Positions 59,887 to 64,000 of a stretch of DNA of 64,000 nucleotides are shown in pieces (position 1 is the stretch's first letter; each line of letters begins with the position of its first letter). Where the stretch lies: assembly GCA_963837445.1 (NCBI GenBank), contig CAWINK010000003.1:186001-250000 (forward strand). Reading direction: 5' to 3'. The notes beneath the pieces were generated by a model, which made no database searches, was not told where the DNA came from, and saw nothing but the letters and a program-made list of their open reading frames with translations. The stretch comes from JACVRW01 sp963837445 (GTDB taxonomy: Bacteria; Actinomycetota; Thermoleophilia; Solirubrobacterales; Thermoleophilaceae). Position numbers and translations under genes: made by a program.

Positions 59887-60861
59887 CTACTCCACCTGCT
59901 CCCGGTAGGCCGCGACGGGGGCGGCCGCGGACCCGTCGCCGCTGACGCTGACGTTGCCGACACCGTCGACCTGGAGCGCGAACTGGCCGGTCACGGCGCC
60001 GAAGACGCGTCGCACGCTGTGACCCTTGCAGCCCGGCTCGGGCTCGACAGCGCCGGTTCCCGAGAACGTCAGGTTCCCCTTCGCCGGCCCGCGCCCGCTC
60101 AGCTCGATCGAGATGTCGCCGAAACCGGCGTCTTCGTTCACGGTCATCCGGCCTCCCAGCGCAAACCGCGTGTGGTGGATCGACACGGGTGGGCTGGTGA
60201 GCAGCTCCGCGACGCTGGCGAACACGAAGGTGTGACCCATGCCGTCCGACTGAACCGACAGGTAGCTGTCCTCGAAGTTGATGCCCACGATTTCGCTGCC
60301 CGCGTACCTGCGGCACTTCAGGCCGGGGCAGCTGATCGCACCGCGGCCCCTGACGCGATCGAGCGTGACCGACCGTGGGGCCCTGCGGAGCGTCCCCAGG
60401 CCGGCGAGGCGGATCCTGATGCGCCCGCGTGCACGGGCCGAGCGGGAAACGGTCGCGGGGCCGCGGCAGCCTGCCGGCGGGCCCTGGCTGGCCCTCCTGC
60501 CGGTTCCGGTGAGCCTGAGGTCGACCGCGCCGAGCGAGCCCAGCTTCGCCCTGATGCGCGCCCTGCCGAGACGGGAGTCGACCGCTACAGCCGAGCGAGG
60601 CAAGGTGAACGTGTAGTCATGCGTCTGCTCGTCGCGCGCCGGATTCCCGCGACTCAGATGGACCGCAAGCGTCGTGCTCTTGCCTCTTGCCGGCCTCGTG
60701 GCAGAGATGGTCGCCGCGTAACGGCCGAGCTTCGTGTGCATGGTGGCGTGCGCCGTCGTGGAGGCGCTGGGCGCCGCCGGCGCCGCCCGCGCATCAGGCG
60801 ACGGTCCGATCGCCGCCGTCAAGGCCGCAACGAACGCGGCAAGGATGATCCGCTCGCACAT
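59887..60861 (-). CDS. Secreted protein of unknown function
   Basis: 324 aa. A Sec signal (RIILAAFVAALTAAIGPSPD) is followed by two beta-rich parts: residues ~45-200 (Gly/Arg/Thr-rich, with repeated GxGRA/GRGR patterns) and ~205-320 (INFEDSYLSVQSDGMGHTFV, HHTRFALGGRMTVNEDAGFG, DGVGNVSVSGDGSAAAPVAA). Few cysteines, unlike its neighbour. I do not recognise a family. It is the first gene of a three-gene minus-strand operon with the cysteine-rich protein and the MauE-redoxin protein, with 2-bp spacing and translational overlap. ATG at 60861. Confidence 0.6.
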   Translation of the reverse strand: MCERIILAAFVAALTAAIGPSPDARAAPAAPSASTTAHATMHTKLGRYAATISATRPARGKSTTLAVHLSRGNPARDEQTHDYTFTLPRSAVAVDSRLGRARIRAKLGSLGAVDLRLTGTGRRASQGPPAGCRGPATVSRSARARGRIRIRLAGLGTLRRAPRSVTLDRVRGRGAISCPGLKCRRYAGSEIVGINFEDSYLSVQSDGMGHTFVFASVAELLTSPPVSIHHTRFALGGRMTVNEDAGFGDISIELSGRGPAKGNLTFSGTGAVEPEPGCKGHSVRRVFGAVTGQFALQVDGVGNVSVSGDGSAAAPVAAYREQVE

Positions 60862-60923
60862 GAGCCACGAGTCCTGAGGGCTGCGGCGATGCTACCTGCG
60901 CCGCGAGCGCAGGATCAAGCACG

Positions 60924-62021
60924 TCAGCGCTTCGTGAGCGTGACCTTTGCGGTCGCCCTTGCCGTCTGGTCGCCGCTTACGGCGGTCAGCCGCAGCGTGT
61001 AGCTCCCGGCCTTCGCCGCCTTGCGCCTCGCCTTGCCGTTCCAGCGCAGCTGGTTGCGTCCGCGCCGGGCGCGACCGGTGACGGAAGCGATGCGCTTCCC
61101 GCGCTTCAGCACCACGAGCCTGACGCGGGCGGCCAGCGTCGACACGTACGCGAAGGTCACCCTCTTGCCCGCACGGGCGCGCAGCTTCGCGGATACGGGC
61201 ACGACGATCAGCTTGAACGCCGGTTGGCCTGCCGGCCCTGGCGGGCCCGGCGGACCGAACGGCGCCGCCACGCCGCGGCCGGTTAGGTTCAGAGCGAACG
61301 GATCCACGGGACCGGCCGTCGGGTCCAGGGTCACCTGGGCCGCGCGGTCGCCGAGCAGCGAAGGTGCGAACCGGGCGGTGAAGGTACAACTCGCGCCCGC
61401 CGCAAGCGTCGAGTCGCCGCAGCCGCGCATCCCGAGGAAGTCGTCGGGTTGCCCGCTGACAGGCAGGCTCGCCGGGAAGGTGACGGACTGGCTCGAGCCG
61501 TTCGTGACGAGAATAGGCTTGGCCGGTCCGATCGTTCCGAGCCCCTGATCGCCGAAGCTCGCGTCGCCGGCGGTCAGGCCGACGACCGTCGTCGAGACGC
61601 TCGCGGAGTTGTTCGACGTGACCGGATCGGCGCTGGTGGCGGTGAGGCTTGCCGTGCTGCCGCCCGTGCCGGGACTGTTGCCGCGCCACAGGCTATCGCC
61701 CGTGAACGTGGTCCCGTTCGCGATCGTGCCGAAGTCGTAGATCACGGTGTTCATGGCGCCGAGCGAGACCGAGCCCTGGCTGGTGGAGGCGCTGGTGAAG
61801 CTGAAGGTGCTCGACGGCGGCGCTGGGAGCACCACCTGGACGCCGGTCGCCGTGTCGGGTCCGTTGTTCGTGACCGTGAGGTTGTAGACGACGTTGCCTT
61901 CCTCCGGCAGAGGATCTGGCGTGTCGCTGATCGTGATCGCCAGGTCGGCGGCCGCGACCGCGCTGGCGGGGGCGAGCAGGACGACCGCGAACGTGACCGC
62001 GACGACGGCGTGCAGGCGCAT
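60924..62021 (-). CDS. Secreted DUF11/CARDB-type beta-repeat protein
   Basis: 365 aa. A signal peptide (RLHAVVAVTFAVVLLAPASA) is followed by a DUF11 module (DLAITISDTPDPLPEEGNVV, YNLTVTNNGPDTATGVQVVL, TATSADPVTSNNSASVSTTV) of the type found in surface repeats. A centrally placed choice-of-anchor-like region (VTFPASLPVSGQPDDFLGMR, CGDSTLAAGASCTFTARFAP) follows, then a collagen-like GPPGPPGPAGQPA hinge and a basic C-terminal Ig-like domain. A sortase motif was not found. ATG at 62021 has GGGAGG upstream, so it is preferred to ATG 62045. Divergent from the next gene across about 100 bp. Confidence 0.75.
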   Translation of the reverse strand: MRLHAVVAVTFAVVLLAPASAVAAADLAITISDTPDPLPEEGNVVYNLTVTNNGPDTATGVQVVLPAPPSSTFSFTSASTSQGSVSLGAMNTVIYDFGTIANGTTFTGDSLWRGNSPGTGGSTASLTATSADPVTSNNSASVSTTVVGLTAGDASFGDQGLGTIGPAKPILVTNGSSQSVTFPASLPVSGQPDDFLGMRGCGDSTLAAGASCTFTARFAPSLLGDRAAQVTLDPTAGPVDPFALNLTGRGVAAPFGPPGPPGPAGQPAFKLIVVPVSAKLRARAGKRVTFAYVSTLAARVRLVVLKRGKRIASVTGRARRGRNQLRWNGKARRKAAKAGSYTLRLTAVSGDQTARATAKVTLTKR

Positions 62022-62124
62022 CCTGCCTCCCTGGGAATTCAACATCGTCCTACCGTACGCCCGCCTGGGCAGGTGCGCCAGGGCTTGCACTGTGGGGTGA
62101 AGAGGGGCGAGGATCGCCCGTACG

Positions 62125-64000
62125 GTGGACTCGCAGCCTCGAAAGTACCGGCGCCCCGCCGCCGTCGTGGGCGCGTTCGTCCTGTTCGCGGTCAGCGCGC
62201 TCGCCATCGCGTCCGTGGCCGGCGGTGCAATCCGCACGGTCACATTCGACGACGTTCCGGCGAACACGCGCGTGTCGACCGAGTACGAGAGCTCGCATGG
62301 GGTCAAGTTCGTGTCGGACGAGGGCATCCGCCCGCTCGTTAAGTCGTCCCCCAGCCAGGCGCACTCGGGGGACAGGATCGGCGTGTACAGCTGTCAAGGC
62401 ATTTTCGGGTGTGGAGAGGGCTTCGCGGATCCGCAGCTGCGCGGCACGCTCACCACGACGGCCACGTCGGTGAGCACCTACGTGGGCTACTGGGACGACC
62501 CCGCCTTCCCCGGGCCTCCGGACTCCTTCATGGTTCGGATCCGCGCGTACAACTCGAGCGACGTCGTCATCGCGGAGAGCTCCTACGTGAGTGTCTCCCG
62601 GGGCGCTCCGCTCACCCAGCAGATCACCGCCACCGCGCCGGCGGGCCAGCAGATCGCGTACTTCGACGTGATCGCGGACGCCCCCGACAGCCCGGAGGGC
62701 AAGTTCCTCGCCATCGACGACGTCTCGGTCACGACGCCCGACGGGCCTCAGCCGCCCGACCTCACTCTGAACCCGGGCCAGACCATCGTCGACGTTCTCA
62801 CCGGCACCACGGTCGACGTGCCCGTCGACGTCAACCGCCTCAACGGATCGAACGGCGACGTCTCCTTCTCCGTCACCGGGCTCCCCACGGGGATGTCGGC
62901 CGCATTCAACCCCAACCCGGTTTCTGGCACGGGTTCTCGCACGACCCTCACCCTCGCCGCCGACGAGGGTGCCGCCCACTCCGACCAGTACACGGAGATC
63001 ACGGTCACCGCCACGCCCGGGCCCGGAGCCGGCGCAAGCCCGCGCTCGATCACCAAGCTCGTCCGCATACGCGAGAACTGCGACCGCACCGTGCGCTTCG
63101 ACTACCTCGATGCCCGCAGTGAGAGCTGCATGGTCCGGCGGCAAGGACACTTCGAGGCCACGAACGCCGAGGTCCGGATCAATGGCCTGATCGTCGAACC
63201 CGCCGACGACTCGCGCCCGACGCTGGTGATCGACCCCGCCAACCAGACGATCAAGGGCAAGCAGCTCACGAGGCCCTGGAAGGTGTCGGTGGCGAGCAGC
63301 CCCGAGATCCCGATCTACGCCGGGCCGATCGACTGGAAGTTCAGCGGTACAGGGACCGGGCCGCGCAAGGTGCTCGGCTTCGACATCAGCGGCGTCAAGA
63401 AGCTCAAGGGCCTCCCAGTCACCGGCTATGAGGCCTCCTTCCTCCGCAGCGGCAAGGCGACGATCAAGCCCACCCTGAGGCTCGCGTTCTGGCCGTTCAA
63501 CTACTTCGGCGCCATCACCAGCTCGACCACCTTCACGACCGACAACGACAACGGCGCCGACTTCAGCGGGCTCGAGCTGAAGCTGGCCAAGGTGAGCGCG
63601 CTTGCACTGGAGCTCAAGGACGTTGAGCTGAAATGGCAGCAGGGCGGGACCTGGGCGGGGGGCGCCACGCTCGTGCTGCGGACCGCCAAGAGCCTCGAGG
63701 TGGGTGCGGGTTTCGGCATCAAGGAGGGCGGCTTCGACTTCCTGAGGGGCAGTATCGGCAACCTGAACAAGCCGATCGGCTCGGGCATCTTCCTCCAGAG
63801 CATCGGATTCGAGGTAGCCGATTCCCCGCTTCGGCTGTCGGGCTCGATCGGGGTCTCGGCCGGCCCCTCGGTGGCGGGGGTGAAGGCGGTCACCGTGGGC
63901 GGAACCCTCAAGGCCACGCTCGCTGACCCGTTCATCGTCGAGATCGCCGGCAACGCGAAGGTGGCGGACAGGTTCAAGCTCGGTGAGGCGTTCGTCCGCT
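62125..64000 (+). CDS. Large secreted protein, 3' end outside the window
   Basis: At least 625 aa, open to the edge. An N-terminal hydrophobic segment (PAAVVGAFVLFAVSALAIAS) after KYRR is a signal or anchor. The first ectodomain begins RTVTFDDVPANTRVSTEYES, a fold seen in extracellular proteins with 'FDD' starts, and includes ISGVKF-like strands and Cys pairs (YSCQGIFGCGEGF). A proline-rich, Ig-like region (VDVPVDVNRLNGSNGDVSFS) follows, then ~330 residues with repeated FSGTGTGPRKV/LKLAKVSALALELK-like beta strands. I do not recognise the whole protein. GTG at 62125 is preceded by GGGGCGAGGATCG. It is divergent from the DUF11 protein. Confidence 0.7.
   Translation, partial: MDSQPRKYRRPAAVVGAFVLFAVSALAIASVAGGAIRTVTFDDVPANTRVSTEYESSHGVKFVSDEGIRPLVKSSPSQAHSGDRIGVYSCQGIFGCGEGFADPQLRGTLTTTATSVSTYVGYWDDPAFPGPPDSFMVRIRAYNSSDVVIAESSYVSVSRGAPLTQQITATAPAGQQIAYFDVIADAPDSPEGKFLAIDDVSVTTPDGPQPPDLTLNPGQTIVDVLTGTTVDVPVDVNRLNGSNGDVSFSVTGLPTGMSAAFNPNPVSGTGSRTTLTLAADEGAAHSDQYTEITVTATPGPGAGASPRSITKLVRIRENCDRTVRFDYLDARSESCMVRRQGHFEATNAEVRINGLIVEPADDSRPTLVIDPANQTIKGKQLTRPWKVSVASSPEIPIYAGPIDWKFSGTGTGPRKVLGFDISGVKKLKGLPVTGYEASFLRSGKATIKPTLRLAFWPFNYFGAITSSTTFTTDNDNGADFSGLELKLAKVSALALELKDVELKWQQGGTWAGGATLVLRTAKSLEVGAGFGIKEGGFDFLRGSIGNLNKPIGSGIFLQSIGFEVADSPLRLSGSIGVSAGPSVAGVKAVTVGGTLKATLADPFIVEIAGNAKVADRFKLGEAFVR

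Overview
The window is high-GC bacterial DNA with dense, short-spaced genes, many GTG starts and frequent 4-nt (ATGA/GTGA) gene overlaps. The tRNAs carry no encoded CCA. Gene content fits an actinomycete of the Thermoleophilia/Solirubrobacterales type: a 14-gene nuo operon, an IclR-type glycerol-pathway regulator, a two-domain ThyX-like protein and many Tat/Sec-exported proteins. The lineage is inferred from gene style; no rRNA gene is present.

Layout. 1-3059: end of rpe, a secreted RTX-type calcium-binding protein and a tandem ThyX protein. 3126-9185: surface-glycan genes, namely a methyltransferase, a fused two-domain glycosyltransferase, two tandem acyltransferase-3 proteins and a second methyltransferase. 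9182-13730: a PhoD-like phosphatase and a proline-catabolism pair (proline dehydrogenase plus P5C dehydrogenase). 13749-20408: a small GlsB/YeaQ-type protein, a PHP-phosphoesterase/APS-kinase fusion, an MFS exporter and two degenerate sulfatase-like Tat proteins. 20472-24088: a secreted metzincin, a DUF427 protein and a frameshifted acyl-CoA ligase. 24126-29745: a complete glycerol/dihydroxyacetone module (IclR regulator, DhaM, HPr, enzyme I, DhaL, DhaK, GlpF). A 15-bp palindrome near the IclR/dhaM divergent promoter and upstream of glpF ties it together. 29894-44716: nuoA-N on the minus strand, with reading-frame breaks in nuoJ, nuoM and nuoN. 44794-48328: a small membrane protein, an RsbW-like ATPase, a cupredoxin lipoprotein, a cytochrome c lipoprotein, serS and a SnoaL-like protein. 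48352-53924: tRNA-Ser(TGA), a flippase/glycosyltransferase/cupin cluster, a membrane L,D-transpeptidase with an HTH-like N-terminus, an ECF sigma factor coupled to Ogt, and tRNA-Ser(GCT). 53950-57258: a seven-bladed propeller, a GNS-like sulfatase and a VOC protein. 57344-60861: tRNA-Arg(ACG), then a three-gene operon encoding a secreted protein, a Tat-exported protein with about 56 cysteines, and a MauE membrane protein fused to two thioredoxin-like domains. 60924-64000: two divergent secreted proteins, the second running off the edge.

The best candidates for undescribed biology are the PHP-APS kinase fusion (PAPS synthesis joined to a pAp-phosphatase-type domain), the cysteine-rich protein with its probable dedicated disulfide machinery, the IclR palindrome regulon, the HTH-like/L,D-transpeptidase architecture and the split-motif tandem ThyX. 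Three nuo genes and the acyl-CoA ligase carry single-base frame breaks, and two other genes appear to start at ATC. Sequence error should be excluded before these are interpreted biologically.
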